The translations under genes and the position numbers were made by a program. A DNA stretch of 64,000 bases from Scolanthus callimorphus. Taxonomy: Eukaryota; Cnidaria; Anthozoa; Actiniaria; Edwardsiidae. The notes under the pieces were generated by a model. It searched no databases and had not been told where the DNA came from. It saw only the letters and a list, made by a program, of their open reading frames with translations. Shown in pieces: positions 1 to 11,900 of the stretch (position 1 is the stretch's first letter; every line of letters starts with the position of its first letter). The stretch is from the NCBI GenBank assembly GCA_033964015.1, contig CM066919.1, forward strand, positions 4,988,101-5,052,100, given 5' to 3'.

Positions 1-719
1 TGGACTCACCGTTGAAAATGAGAAACTCCAGTTTTTCGTTTTGAGGTCTGCCTGGTTGGCATCGTCAACAATTTCTGCAACTTTTCCTCTTCAAACTCGA
101 AAATTCTCATCCACCATTTTGGAAATTGTCTATTGCACGCTTGCAGTGCATTATTGACAATAACGCACGCTGTCAATTTGTTGTCGCTAGGTAACACAAA
201 CTCACGCGATCGATTTTAACCAATGAGGCGCGCGGATTTGGGACAGTGAACGAAGTTTGGATTGTACTCTATTACTACTAGAGCGCATTTCAGATGAGTG
301 TCCAGAGTAAGCCAGACTTCCGTTTAGTCAGCGTTTCTATTGGTCGAGAGCAATGTCCTTTCGTCTTTCAGCCAATCAAATTGCGAACTGAATCGAAACG
401 CGCCAATGCTCACGTCATGACTAAACGCAAGTATGAAAGTATTTGATTGGGTCGAAACGTTTTTTTCAAATTTTATTTGCTGTCCCAAACAAATACTTGA
501 CTTGCCATACTATTTCATAAGCTTCAAGGGTGGTGACCTTGTGGCACTATCAGCATGTTTTAAATTATATTAAAGTTATGTTTTCTGTTCGAACCCAACA
601 ATTTTTTAAAATAAATTCGAGCAGCCCTAATATCATGGACTCGTGTATTGGTCTTGGCCTCTTGACTCGTGAAACGCGCAACCTATCAACCTATGGCGAC
701 GCGACGGAGCATTACCAGG
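1..719. other. Non-coding stretch without recognised feature
   Basis: No reading frame of interest, no tandem repeat and no inverted repeat was recognised. The sequence becomes CATCCCTAA-like only at its right edge, where the minisatellite begins. Confidence 0.5.
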
Positions 720-865
720 CATCCCTAATCACCGTAAAGCATCCCTAATCACCGTAAAGCATCCCTAAGCATCGCCAAGCATCCCTTATCATCGCCAAGC
801 ATCCCTAAACATCGCCAAGCATCCCTAAACATCGCCAAGCATCCCTAAACATCGCCAAACATCCC
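720..865. repeat. 20-bp minisatellite, left part
   Basis: About seven tandem copies of a unit close to GCATCCCTAAGCATCGCCAA. The same unit resumes at 1916, so this is the left flank of one array interrupted by the element at 866-1915. The unit itself looks like two diverged 10-bp halves (CATCCCTAAG and CATCGCCAAG). Confidence 0.92.
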
Positions 866-1915
866 GGGGGGGGGGGGGGGGGGGGGATGGGTATGCGGAT
901 CGGCGGATTTGGGCCTAAAAAGCGCACGGATTACGGATTTGAAGAAAAAATGATGCGGATTCGCGGATCCTAAAATGGTGGCGGAACACGGATTTGAGCC
1001 TAACAACGTGCCGGATCACGGATTTATTGAAAATTTGACTGCGGATTTCGGGTTCTAATAATCTCGACTACGGATTGCAGCAACGTGCAATAGCTTCTAT
1101 ATCATTGCATTTTCCACAACTAGTTCACTTATCTGGATTAAAAATCGCGCATAAAGAATAGGGACGGACCATTTGATACTAGTGGTAGCTGACCTAGAAA
1201 AAAATATCGCGCAAGCAAAGCAGGCAGAAAAAAGAATCGAACAATCTATTACTCAGGAACTCTCTCCTGTTGTTACTTTTTTAGGGATCCTGGTGTCTTT
1301 ATAATTGCAGCATTTTTTTTGTCGGCTCGCGCTACGCCCTCGCCATCTTTATCCATTTCACCATGTTACATTTGTTTTGGAAATTCAAGTACTATCAGCA
1401 AGCGGTAAATAAAGGTTTGCATATTGCAAACACCAAGTTCTCTTTTACACACATGGATTTCACTTGTCCAAAATTGCGGCGCAAATGCGCAGCAGACTTA
1501 TATGTATTACCATAGTTAGTAGTCTCCCTCTACTAAAACCATGGTCTCACTTAGCCTCGATTTTTGTAATATTTCTTTGACGTTTTTTCATTGACTTCAT
1601 CTCATTACCTTGTGTAGCTTGATTTTTTGACACCTAGAAGTAAGAATTTTCACCAACAATCGAATTGATTATTTTAAACTGCGGCGCGCTTTGCGCGCAT
1701 GGAGAAACATATAGCAAAATCATACCGCTGTAATAAATTCGTCATTTGCGGCGCGTAATAACCTACATGGTATGACAACTATACTCAAAATGGCTTGCTC
1801 ACCAACCTTTTTCTTAGGGCACTGGGCCAGTTATAGTTAGAGAGGTAGGTAAACGATACTGTAGGAATGCATTATTTTTTAATTACATTGTTTTCGCAAA
1901 TCAAACATTGCGGAG
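866..1915. mobile_element. Non-autonomous element inserted in the minisatellite, copy 1
   Basis: Starts in a 21-base G-run and continues with GCGGATCGGCGGATTTGGGC, which matches the left end of the element at 58678-59880 closely. Internal blocks also match that copy, for example GCATAAAGAAT and GGCGCGC-rich segments. The right end here stops at CATTGCGGA, about 95 bases short of the other copy's end, and minisatellite follows at once, so the copy is 3'-truncated or was resected by array recombination. No coding capacity is visible. The terminal GGGGGGATGAATAGG-like segments of the complete copy are inverted relative to each other, suggesting a DNA transposon; the superfamily is not determined. 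Confidence 0.75.
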
Positions 1916-3735
1916 CAGCATCACTAAGCATCGCCAAGCATCCCTAAGCATCTCCAAGCATCCCTAAGCATCTCCAAGCATCGCTAAGCATCTCCAAGCA
2001 TCCCTAAGCACCACCAAGCATCCCTAATCATCGGCGCCAAGTACTCCCGAGCATCGCCAAGCATCCCTAAGCATCGCCAAGCATCACTAATCAACGCCAA
2101 GCATCCCTAAGCATCTCCAAGCATCCCTAAGCATCTCCAAGCATTCCTAAGCATCGCCAAGCATCCCTAATCATCGCAAAACATCACTAAGCATCGCCAA
2201 GCATCCCTAATCATCGCCAAGCATCCCTAAGCATCGCCAAGCATCACTAATCATCGCCAAGCATCCCTAATCATCGCAAAACATCACTAAGCATCTCCAA
2301 GCATCCCTAAGCATCGCCAAGCATCCCTAAGCATCGCCAAGCATCCCTAATCATCGCAAAACATCACTAAGCATCGCCAAGCATCCCTAAGCATCGCCAA
2401 GCATCCCTAAGCATCGCCAAGCATCCCTAAGCATCGCCAAGCATCCCTAAGCATCGCCAAGCATCCCTAAGCATCTCCAAGCATCCCTAAGCATCGCCAA
2501 GCATTCCTAAGCATCGCCAAGCATCCCTAATCATCGCAAAACATCACTAAGCATCGCCAAGCATCCCTAAGCATCGCAAAGCATCACTAATCAACGCCAA
2601 GCATCCCTAAGCATCTCCAAGCATCCCTAAGCATCTCCAAGCATCCCTAAGCATCGCCAAGCATTCCTAAGCATCGCCAAGCATCCATAATCATCGCAAA
2701 ACATCACTAAGCATCGCCAAGCATCCCTAAGCATCGCAAAGCATCGCCAAGCATCGCCAAGCATCACTAATCATCGCCAAGCATCCCTAAGCATCTCCAA
2801 GCATCACTAAGCATCTCCAAGCATCCCTAAGCATCGCCAAGCATCCCTAAGCATCGCCAAGCATCCCTAATCATCGCAAAACATCACTAAGCATCGCCAA
2901 GCATCCCTAAGCACCGCCAAGCATCCCTAAGCATCGCCAAGCATCCCTAATCATCGCAAAACATCACTAATCATCGCCAAGCATCCCTAATCATCGCAAA
3001 ACATCACTAAGCATCGCCAAGCATCCCTAAGCATCGCCAAGCATCCCTAAGCATCGCCAAGCATCCTTAATCATCGCCAAACATCTCTAAGCATCGCCAA
3101 GCATCCCTAAGCATCGCCAAGCATCCCTAAGCATCGCCAAGCATCCCTAAGCATCGCCAAGCATCCCTAATCATCCCTAAGCACCACCAAGCATCCCTAA
3201 GCATCGCCAAGCATCACTAATCATCGCCAAGCATCCCTAAGCATCGCCAAGCATCCCTAATGATCGCCAAGCATCCCTAAGCATCTCCAAGCATCCCTAA
3301 GCATCTCAAAGCATCCCTAAGCATCGCCAAGCATCTCTAATCATCGCCAAGCATCTCTAAGCATCCCTAAGCATCGCCAAGCATACCTAATCATCGCAAA
3401 GCATACCTAATCATCGCCAAGCATCCCTAAGCATCGCCAAGCATCTCTAAGCATCGCCAAGCATCCCTAAGCATCGCAAAACATCACTAAGCATCGCCAA
3501 GCATCCCTAATCATCGCAAAACATCACTAAGCATCGCCAACCATCCCTAATCATCGCCAAGCATCACTAATCATCGCCAAGCATCACTAAGCATCGCCAA
3601 GCATCCCTAATCATCTCCAAGCATCCCTAATCATCCCTTAGCATCGCCAAGCATCCCTAATCATCTCCAAGCATCCCTAATCATCGCTAAGCATCGCCAA
3701 GCATCCCTAATCATCGCCAAGCATCCCTAAGTATC
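1916..3735. repeat. 20-bp minisatellite, main array (~90 units)
   Basis: About 1.8 kb of head-to-tail GCATCCCTAAGCATCGCCAA units. Variants include TCATCGCAAAACATCACTAA, GCATCTCCAA and GCATCACTAA. The variant containing AAACATCACTAA recurs near 2280, 2340, 2520, 2690, 2870, 2940, 2990 and 3510, always at multiples of 20 bp, which indicates higher-order shuffling of units. The array ends in GTATCGTTAAGACATAGTG. No coding potential is evident, and it is not a CRISPR because there are no unique spacers. Confidence 0.95.
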
Positions 3736-3879
3736 GTTAAGACATAGTGATACGTATGGGGACACTAGAGTGATACGTATATTGAATATTGGGGACACTA
3801 TAGTGAACCATATATGAAGGACCTACCCAAAATTAGCTGTGAAATGCCACTCGTGGAAAGAAAACTTGATCGTCTTGGA

Positions 3880-5000
3880 AGACGAAAAAATGCAGAAATT
3901 CAGACCAAATCATTTAATATGGTAATGTAATAATCACATAGGGTCTTTGTTTATTCCTTTTCCAATATCATCTAGCTTTGTGACAACAGGAATAGCTCAG
4001 AAATTTGTAGAAAACTGCTTTTAACAAATTGACTCGCATGTTCTTCTCTCTAGTTTTGTCACCTCCGGTTGTCTCGCTGCTTTGGTCGAGGCTCACAAAA
4101 ACCCAAGGCTCAGAAAAAGTACGCAATACTCAGATTTAATTTTTCAATATGTTGTTCTTTTTTAAAATCCACACAAAATATAAGTTGCCAAACAAAAATA
4201 AAGCTTGCACTGGTATTCATATTTGGAGCTAAATGCAGAAGATCGATTTTACTTGATGTGTGCAGGACGTTGGGTGTCGCTTGGAGGACGTAAAAGTGCA
4301 AAAATTCACGTAAAATATTTGATACAGTAATGCGATAACCACATAGGTTTTTGTTTATTCACCTTGAAATACCAATCACGTTTTATAACAAGAGGAAAAC
4401 CCCAGGATTTGCAGAAAACTACTCTCACTGCAACTGTCTCGCATGCTCTTGCCTCCATTTTGGAGTCTGTTTGCTTTGGCTGAGGCTCACAAAAACCCAA
4501 GGCTCAGAAAAAGTATGCAATACTCAGACTTATTTCTTTAATATGTTGTTAATTTTTATAGTCCACACAAAATATGACATGCCAGAAAAAAATAAAGCTT
4601 GCACTGATATTCAAATCTGGTGTTCAATCCATGCCACAAATTTTGTTTTTGTGTACAAAACTTACAGTTATCCTAGATATTTTGTAGACCTCGAAGATAA
4701 AGACATGGTATTATTATGGAATTATAATATGGTATCCTTTTTATAATTATATTCTGTTCTCAATAAAGAACAACAACAAAAAACTGTCATCAGCAAACAT
4801 CTAGAATGGATGTAGATTTCATTCTCTAGCTTCACACACCTTGGTTCACCTTGAATCATGGCTGAATAAAATCTTCAAATTATTAGTTTACTGAAAGCAC
4901 AGGAAACTACGGGTCTCATTTCTCACTATATTATGTAGTTTTGTTATGATTTGATATGCTAAGAAAAAATTAAGCTTGCATGCATATTCAGTTGATGAAG
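3880..5000. repeat. Degenerate ~400-bp tandem units
   Basis: Blocks at 3880-4285 and 4285-4690 are diverged direct copies. Shared segments include GAGGCTCACAAAAACCCAAG, CACACAAAATAT and AATAAAGCTTGCACTG, in the same order with about 400-bp spacing. A third, weaker unit at 4840-5000 keeps TTAAGCTTGCATGCATATTC. Short open frames inside are not conserved between units and are probably spurious. Confidence 0.75.
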
Positions 5001-5224
5001 TCAGAAGATGCAGCAAGTGGTCAGTAGTGCTCATATAACAGGCACACAGCTGGAGATATTTTCTTTTTACAAAATATCAAAAATTAATACAAATGTTTGG
5101 TAAAATATACTTCTAGTTCCTTGGCTTGCCATTTTTCATGACTTTCCCACCTGTGTAATGGAACTTGTTTGTGAGGAGAATGGGAGGGTCATTAGGAATA
5201 ACTGTCAACTCACTCGCATTAGGT

Positions 5225-5400
5225 GGGTGTCCAGAGGCACAGCTAGGGATGGGGGGGGGGGGGGGGGGGGTACTAGGGGCCTTTGACCCCCTTTTTTTAG
5301 AAGAAAAATACAGTAAACATTAAGAAAAAATTGGAAAGATGGAAGGGGGCACCATACATTTGTACAGGTGTGACCCCCCCTTTCTCAAAGCCAGTCACTC
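5225..5400. repeat. G-run-containing repeat fragment
   Basis: GGCACAGCTAGGGATG followed by a G20 tract (5251-5270) and GACCCCCTTTTTTTAGAAGA. A related segment, GGGCATAGCTAGTGGG...GTGACCCCCCCTTTTTTCTAGAAGA, lies at 14160-14218 inside another element, so this is a dispersed repeat family. Its ends are not resolved. Confidence 0.5.
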
Positions 5401-6244
5401 TCGGGATTTGTTCATATTTCTCTACATTTACCTGCCATGTGAATGTCTCAAGATTTTCGATGATGTTGGGTTGCAGGTATGCATTATGCAAAGTGTTTTC
5501 GTGGGGGAAACCTGCCCTAATTTTCACTATTAAGTCAGAATCTATTAATTTGATTTGCAATATAAGCAAAATGTGGCCCTTTCTAGTTTCAACTTAAAAT
5601 GTATCGAATTAGGCAGTAAAATTCCAGAAGATGCAGTGATATTTTCTGGTTTTGCAATTTGACTCTGCAGAATGCTCTCTTCTGTTCTCTCTCCAAAGCA
5701 GTAGAAACCTAAAGACGATGATTCCGTACCTGTGTAACGGGAGTGCAGGGATCGAAATGGTGCAGAAGATATGCTGAGGGGGTACAAACACAACATATGG
5801 ATAGAATAATTTAAAAAGAGTTTCATCTTCTCAGTAATAATAGATAGGATGACAAAAAAGATTACCCACTAACTGGAAATCATCAATTTTGCAACAAGAG
5901 ACATTGCAGCCATAACCCACAGCCTTCAGTAGAAATTATTTCCAATAAGTGGTTCATCTTTCTGTTATTGTTTTACAGTAGATGGATCAGAATTGATTTA
6001 TTCCTCTAGATAGGATGCCACACCTGAAATTGATTACATCCAGTTTTATAGCTGCCATGGAATTAATATTACCAGTGGGGGATGCTTGGCCCAGCCTCTT
6101 GACCCCTTACCCCTTCTTTACAATCAAACTGGAAAGGCACCATGTCTGTATAAAACCAAACTAAAACGTTCCCTATTTTTTACCATATCATAAAAACCTA
6201 TGCTATTCTGTTTGTATATAATTGTGATTGAGAACCGGTGAAAT
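5401..6244. other. Non-coding stretch
   Basis: Low-complexity AT-rich DNA. Short overlapping frames on both strands at 5545-5826 have no recognisable domain. I see nothing else. Confidence 0.4.
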
Positions 6245-6595
6245 GGGCCGTTCCCAAAAAAAATTGTACCCCCCTATCGAGGAACCTGGAAATTCCACAG
6301 GGGTCACTGTGTTTGATCCTGGAATTTCCACAGGGTCTGTTGGGTCTGTTGATTTTGATCCTGGATTTTCCACAGAGTCTGCGATTTTGACCCTGGATTT
6401 TCCACAGGGCCTTTCATTTTACCCTGGAATTTCCACTGGGTATTCATTTGCAACTGTGGAATTTCCACAGGCCCACAAGAGAATGAGGAATTTCCACAGG
6501 GGTTGCTTGAATTTTCCACAGGGGTTGCACAGGAGTCTGGAATTTCCACAGGGGTTCCTTGATAGGGGGGGTACAAATTTTTTGGGAAACAGCCC
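6245..6595. mobile_element. MITE with internal GGAATTTCC-type repeats
   Basis: Imperfect TIRs of about 45 bp bound the element: the left end starts GGGCCGTTCCCAAAAAAAAT and runs through TGTACCCCCCTATCGAGGAACC, and the right end is its reverse complement with few mismatches. The interior has about ten irregular copies of a CCTGGAATTTCCACAGGG-like motif. It stays open in one + frame and one - frame only because the repeat lacks stops. A convincing target-site duplication was not found. Confidence 0.75.
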
Positions 6596-6848
6596 AATTG
6601 ATGCCCTTCTTTATATTTCCAGCCTGAAAGCCCTCACACTTTTGGGCTTAGCATCCCCATATAGTCCATTATAAGAATTCCCCTCCCCTTTCCCTCCCTT
6701 CCAAGGGTGGAAACCATCGAAGCCAGTATTTGCAATTCCATGATGCACTAGTCAATTGAAACTCCCACCCTATGGGCCCCCTATGGTCCCAGGGAAGAGT
6801 GGGATTAATGTGGAGGTAATATAGCACTTTTGAATGATAATATGCCTG

Positions 6849-7080
6849 TGTTACGTTGACTTTTTCACAATGATTTGGAGTAGTCTTGGTTTATTAAACA
6901 CAGTCGATAACTGATACTAGTGGACCTAGCGAACTTTCTATATTAACTGATCTTGGGACCAAGCCCTAATACATCAATATGATCACGTGTCCTATGCTGT
7001 TCCTATTACACATCAACTTTATGACCTTGAATACACTCTTCAGGGACTTACTAAAATAGTGTCAAATTTACAACTTCACA
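6849..7080 (-). repeat. Gypsy 3' LTR
   Basis: 232 bp starting TGTTACGTTGAC and ending CAACTTCACA on the plus strand, so TG...CA termini on both strands. It matches 18395-18627 nearly base for base (one-base differences such as GTTACG versus GTTACA, and TTAACTGAT versus TTATCTGAT). Confidence 0.95.
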
Positions 7081-7094
7081 CTCTCCCCCTCCTT
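7081..7094 (-). other. Gypsy polypurine tract
   Basis: On the minus strand this reads AAGGAGGGGGAGAG immediately upstream of the 3' LTR, the expected place and composition of the plus-strand primer. Confidence 0.8.
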
Positions 7095-7420
7095 AAGAGG
7101 AGTCGACCACGACAAGACTAATACTGAGCTACCGCATGTGCAACGAATCGTACAGTCTTTTACAAGTAAAACTGCAGACGGGTATGGCCAGTACCTATCA
7201 ATGTTCGCTTTACACAAGCCAATACTTTTATCTCAACACCATCCTAAATCTCTGTCTTGTACCATGACGAACTTCTCACCTAAATAACTTTAAGGTAAAT
7301 TTCATGATTGACATCACGTCTAACCAAACTACACTTTTTTTTCTTTTACAATGAGATAATAACAACGATAAATGAATGTCTAAATATTTTATATGCTAAT
7401 ATGTTGATATACTTAAATGT

Positions 7421-8223
7421 TCAAATAAAGTTCCATTTAGTACACGCGCTGTTGCAGGATCCACTGTTGCTGACCAATCGGTCCTGTTGAGCGTACTGAT
7501 GATAGTAAACCGGACGAAATGGTTGTAGACCCCAGTTCTGTGGTACTATGGATGGAGCGAAAGGAGTAAGGGTCGGGTGGTAGTAGACGATTCCAGGAGC
7601 CTGGGTCTGGTCGACTGACCTGATGTATGCTGGGTTGCCCGCATCTGGGTATATGAGTCGTTCTGGTGGCCGCCGCTCCCTGTGAGGACGAGCGTTGTCG
7701 TGATGGATTACTTCTGGCTCATGCTCTTCTGGCAACTCTTCCTCTCGTTCATCTTCCACTTCCAGGTTTGTCTCTTCTACTTCTTCGTTATCTTCTGGAG
7801 TCACATACTCTACTTCGTTATCTTCTGGCGTCACGTCCTCTGGTGGATTCGTCTCTTCTTCGAGTTCTGCCTCAGGATCCGAAAGTTCCTCCTGATCTAC
7901 CTCGAAGCCAACTACCTGATGGTCGGTTTCATCCGCCGTGTAAGAAATATCTTCTGCGGGGTTGGTGCAAACGAGCTCCTCCTCTTCACTAGACGAATCT
8001 TCCGATTCCTTCCCTGGAGCTCCTTGTCCTCTGTTGTTAAAGTTGGTCTAACCCTTTTGTCTTTTTGTCGCTTCGCTGGTCGTTCTTCGAGGAAGTCGCA
8101 TGGCAGTAGAAGGTTACGATGAAGTACACGAGTACGTCCTCCGCCAGTCTCGGGTCTGACCTCATAAACGGGACTGTCGTCTCCCCTCCGTCTCCCAAAA
8201 GGCACGTAACTTCCCAGGCCCAC
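7421..8223 (-). pseudogene. Gypsy pol 3' part: integrase C-terminal region
   Basis: Frame segments 7421-7834 and 7912-8223 encode the tail of the Gypsy polyprotein. The first part (from 8223) carries DSPVYEVRPE and RVLHRNLLLPCDFLEE, which I recognise as the usual end of the integrase region in this group of animal Gypsy elements. The second part is acidic (repeated PEDNEEVE) and then has RERRPPERLIYPDAGNPAY, a typical basic/proline-rich polyprotein C-terminus. The two lie in different frames, and both differ from the frame of the integrase core, so at least two frameshifts separate them. It ends about 330 bp before the polypurine tract. Confidence 0.8.
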
Positions 8224-10957
8224 CCCGTGGCGTCAAGTTTCTTACTAGCACTCGGTCCCCAACTTGAAGCACGGATGATCTTACACGCCTGTCATAGCCT
8301 TGTTTTGCTCGTTGGCTGCCTCGAACCGCTTTCTCGCGAGCTTTGTTGTAGGCTTCCTCCATCGCCTGCTTCCACTTGCCACATACCGTGGGTATGATTC
8401 AGATTCTTTACTTGGCTGTATGTTGAATGCGAGGTCAACAGGAAGACGAGGGGATCGGCCAAACAACAGAAAAAATGGAGAGTATCCTGTGGACTCGTGC
8501 TTGGTGCAGTTGTACGCGTGAACCAGTTTAGAGACATGGTCCTTCCAGTTTGACTTGTGCGTTTCGGGTAAGGTGCGCAACATGCTGAGTAACGTTCTAT
8601 TCATACGTTCCACTTGACCATTACCCTCTGGATGGTATGGCGTCGTGCGGGAGTGCTTAACACCTGACAACTGCTCTAGTTTGCGAAACAGGTCGTTCTC
8701 AAATTCCCCTCCCCTATCATGGTGGATCTTATGGGGAAATCCAAACCGTGGGATGAAATCATTGTATATTTTCTCTGCCGCCGTTGCTCCCTTCTTGTTC
8801 CTTGTTGGGTAAGCTTGTGCGTAGCGGGTAAAATGATCAACTACTACTAACAGATACTCGTAACCCCCGGAACTGCGGTCTAAGTGTAAAAAATCAATGG
8901 ATACCATCTCAAAAGGCGCACTGGTAACAATAGGTTTTAAAGGTTCTCGGTTCGGGAGGTTCGGTTTCCGCTTGGTCATGCAGCGACACTGGTTGGTAAT
9001 AAAGTGCTCAATATCCTTCCTCATATAAGGCCAGAAGAACCTTTCCCGTGCTAGTGATAGTACGCGTTCACATCCGAGGTGCCCCATATTCTCATGTAGT
9101 TCCCGGTATACTCTCCTCCGGTACTTGAAAGGTAGTACAATCTGTTGCTTATGGTAGAGAACATTGGTTTTCTCTTCTATGTGCAAATTGTCGAACTCAT
9201 GCAAGCATTTGCGCACTTCTGGTGTCTCTCTCCTTTTCTCCCCCTCTGTTGGGCGGCGTCCGGCGCACACGTATTCCAAGACCCGTCCTATGTGCCTATC
9301 CTGTCGTTGGGCATCGACAATGTCCTCATCGCGAAGCGTCTTCGGTTGTTCCTGAAGATGGTGGGCGTCGATCTCCAAGAGGGTGGCGTTATCCGTTAAC
9401 GAAGTCAACCACGTTAAATCCCCTTTGCTGAGAGAACTGACGGCAGAAATCGATGCGCTTATGTCCTCTTGTGAAACGGTTTGTGTGCAGGTGGACATAT
9501 ACTGCTCAAAACTTCCAGGAAATCGAGATAAACTGCCGGCTTCTACATTTTCCTTGCCGGGTCGGTATTTTACTTCAAAATTGTAGTCAGCAAGTTCGCC
9601 TACCCACCGCAAGCCGGTAGCATTTAACTTCGCGGTACTAAGAACATATGTCAAGGGATTATTGTCGGTGTACACCTGAAATTTCGGCGCATAATACAAA
9701 TAATCTTTGAACTGCTCTGTGACAGCCCACTTAAGCGCCAAAAACTCTAACTTTCCGGAATGAAGATGATAATTCTTTTCCGCGGGTGTCAGTGTACGCG
9801 ATGCGTAAGCTATTACGCGCATTACCCCATCTTGTTTTTGGTAAAGAACAGCTCCCAAACCATCTTGACTGGCGTCAGTATTTAATATGAATGGGCTAGT
9901 GTAGTTAGGATACGCGAGCACAGGTGGTGACGTTACTTGATCGATCAATTGGTCTAGCGCTTCCTTATGCTTCGATTCCCATTGGACGGGGACCCTCGAA
10001 GGTAACTGACCATTCCGTTTCCTACTGTCTTGGTCTTTTTCGCAAATCTTCAGCAGATCATATATCGGCTTCGCTATAATTGAAAAGTTCTTGACACATC
10101 GACGATAAACGCCTAGTAATCCCATAATTTGCCTAATTTCACCGACTGTTTTTGGTGTAACGCCCTTTAGGGCTGTAACCGCCTGCGTAGCCTTAGGATC
10201 CATTCTATACCCATCCTTTGACACGATCCGGCCTAAGAAAGGAACTTCACTTTTAAAAAGACTACACTTCTGTGGTTTTAATTTGACGCAATGTTCTCTA
10301 AGCCGGCGCAGTACTCTTCTCAAGTTATCCACATGTTCCTCGAAAGTTTTTGAAAAGACGATTACATCGTCAAGGTAAGGGATACAAACAGTGTCTCGCA
10401 GTTCTCCTAGACAGCTTTCCATGAAACGCTGGAAGCTCGCAACAGCATTGGTGAGACCGAAAGGGATACGGATCCATTCATGCCGTGTACGGTCTCCTAC
10501 TGGGACTCACAAAACCCTGGTGATAAGCTTTCCCTTGGTCCAGGACACTAAACCAAGTATTACCGCCTAGGTTATCGAGAGTCTCTTGGATTCGCGGTAT
10601 CGGGTGTCGGTCAGCTATAGTCTTTTGATTTAGAGCTCTGTAGTCAACACATAGTCTTAACTGACCGTCTTTCTTGCGCACACAAACGACGCTGCTCGAG
10701 TAGGGTGACTTAGACTTTTTGATGAAATTCCGGTTAAGCAAATCCTCGATGTAACTTTTTTCTTCCGGGTACAAAGGGCGTGGGACCGCAAGATAGTTTT
10801 TTTGGACTGGCTGATCATCCGTTAACTTAATATCCATCTCGAGGTCTTCAATGCAGCCCACTTCCCCCTCTTTGGCGAAAGAGTCAGCTTCTTGAATTAA
10901 CATTGCGCGGGCGAGTTTTTGTTGGTCTAGTATAAGATGGTTAAGGTCTACATCGGG
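8162..10957 (-). pseudogene. Gypsy pol: reverse transcriptase, RNase H, integrase
   Basis: Three frame blocks. At 10478-10957 the RT fingers and palm carry KKDGQLRLCVDYRALNQ and LDQGKAYHQGF. After a frameshift near 10487, 8281-10422 holds PFGLTNA just upstream, YLDD (residues 16-19) and RNase H with NTDAS (D183), E226 and YTDNN (D253). It continues with a zinc-binding H443/H448/C479/C481 and the integrase core D510, D569, E605 ([10 protein letters not shown]). After a frameshift near 8370-8400, 8162-8362 continues with QVGDRVLVRNLTPRGGPGKLR. The RNase H fourth acidic position, normally Asp in a ...ADALSR motif, reads EAGSLSR here, so that Asp is Gly. Family identity is secure; the copy is inactive. 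Confidence 0.93.
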
Positions 10958-11900
10958 TAATGTCCCTTAGTAACTGGGGATAGGGGTTCGACTGGCTGGG
11001 GTGATGGGGGATGTTCTATAAACTTGACATCCAATTCAGTGACAGAGCGAACCAATTGAAGTTTGCCTAAAAGCGTTCTTCCGCGTAACTGGATATCGTG
11101 GTTGCTACTATTTGAAATTGGGATAGAAACATGTGAACTTTTCCCCTGTTTAACTGTGGTTAAGACTTCGTGGATTTCTAGCCCTGTTGGCAAGTGTTGC
11201 AAATCAATAGGTTCAAACATCACTGGAGTTTGACGTTCGACCGGCCCCGTATTTACTCGGCAGCTTATCTGCACAGTTTTTCCCCTGGGTATGAGGATGT
11301 CCCTTTTCGGCGACTTTACTTTACAAAGTTCTGGTGCACGATCTGCACGAATAAAATTTAAGAGCGCATTAACGTTATCGGGGCTGTTTTCTTGGAAGCT
11401 TCTCTCAATCCCCACAATCACAGGGTTCCCCTCTACCCCTGACTCTTTTACATATAACTCGATAACATTATAACCAATAATCGGCGTCTCCAGGTGATTT
11501 TTAGTGACGAGAAATGGAACAGTAATTGTTCTAGGTGAGTCATTAAGCATCTCAAAATCCACCTCAACCCACCCACTGTATGGCATACTAGTCCCATTGG
11601 CGGTCTGCAAGTTCAGCTCTCCTTCCCCAGTAAGTAACTCGCGCGTACTTCTAATAGCAATATTCGGAAAATGCCGTGTCAACGTTGACTCCGAGATTAA
11701 AGAGACTTGAGCTCCGGTATCCCACAGTACCTCCATTTCTACCTGGTTAATACAGCATGCAATAGCGCATTTATTCCCAACAAGTTTCGCGACAGTGCTC
11801 CTCTCCTTCGGGGTAAGATGATCAGCAAAATGGGTGTCACAACTGTCTGCATTTTCGGCCTGGGATAGTTTCTGAATAGCGTTACATATAACCTTGTGTC
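10948..11900 (-). pseudogene. Gypsy aspartic protease region
   Basis: The frame carries VLWDTGAQVSLIS around 11715-11740, the DTG-type catalytic motif of retropepsins, and then about 220 residues of linker before RT. The frame ends at 10948 in a stop. RT sequence resumes in another frame at about 10957 with LNHLILDQQKLARAM, so a frameshift separates protease from RT. The upstream 30 or so residues read in this frame are out of register with the MYND finger and are probably not native. Confidence 0.88.

Noticed and set aside
1916..3735. CRISPR-like regular repeats
   Set aside because: Units are contiguous 20-mers without unique spacers, and the context is animal; it is a minisatellite.
6228..6674. 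Open frame of about 148 codons on the plus strand and 97 on the minus
   Set aside because: Both run through the repeated GGAATTTCC motif of a MITE; openness follows from the repeat, not from coding.
7666..8122. Plus-strand frames opposite the Gypsy pol tail
   Set aside because: Antisense shadows of the integrase C-terminal region; hydrophobic composition arises from the acidic codons on the other strand.
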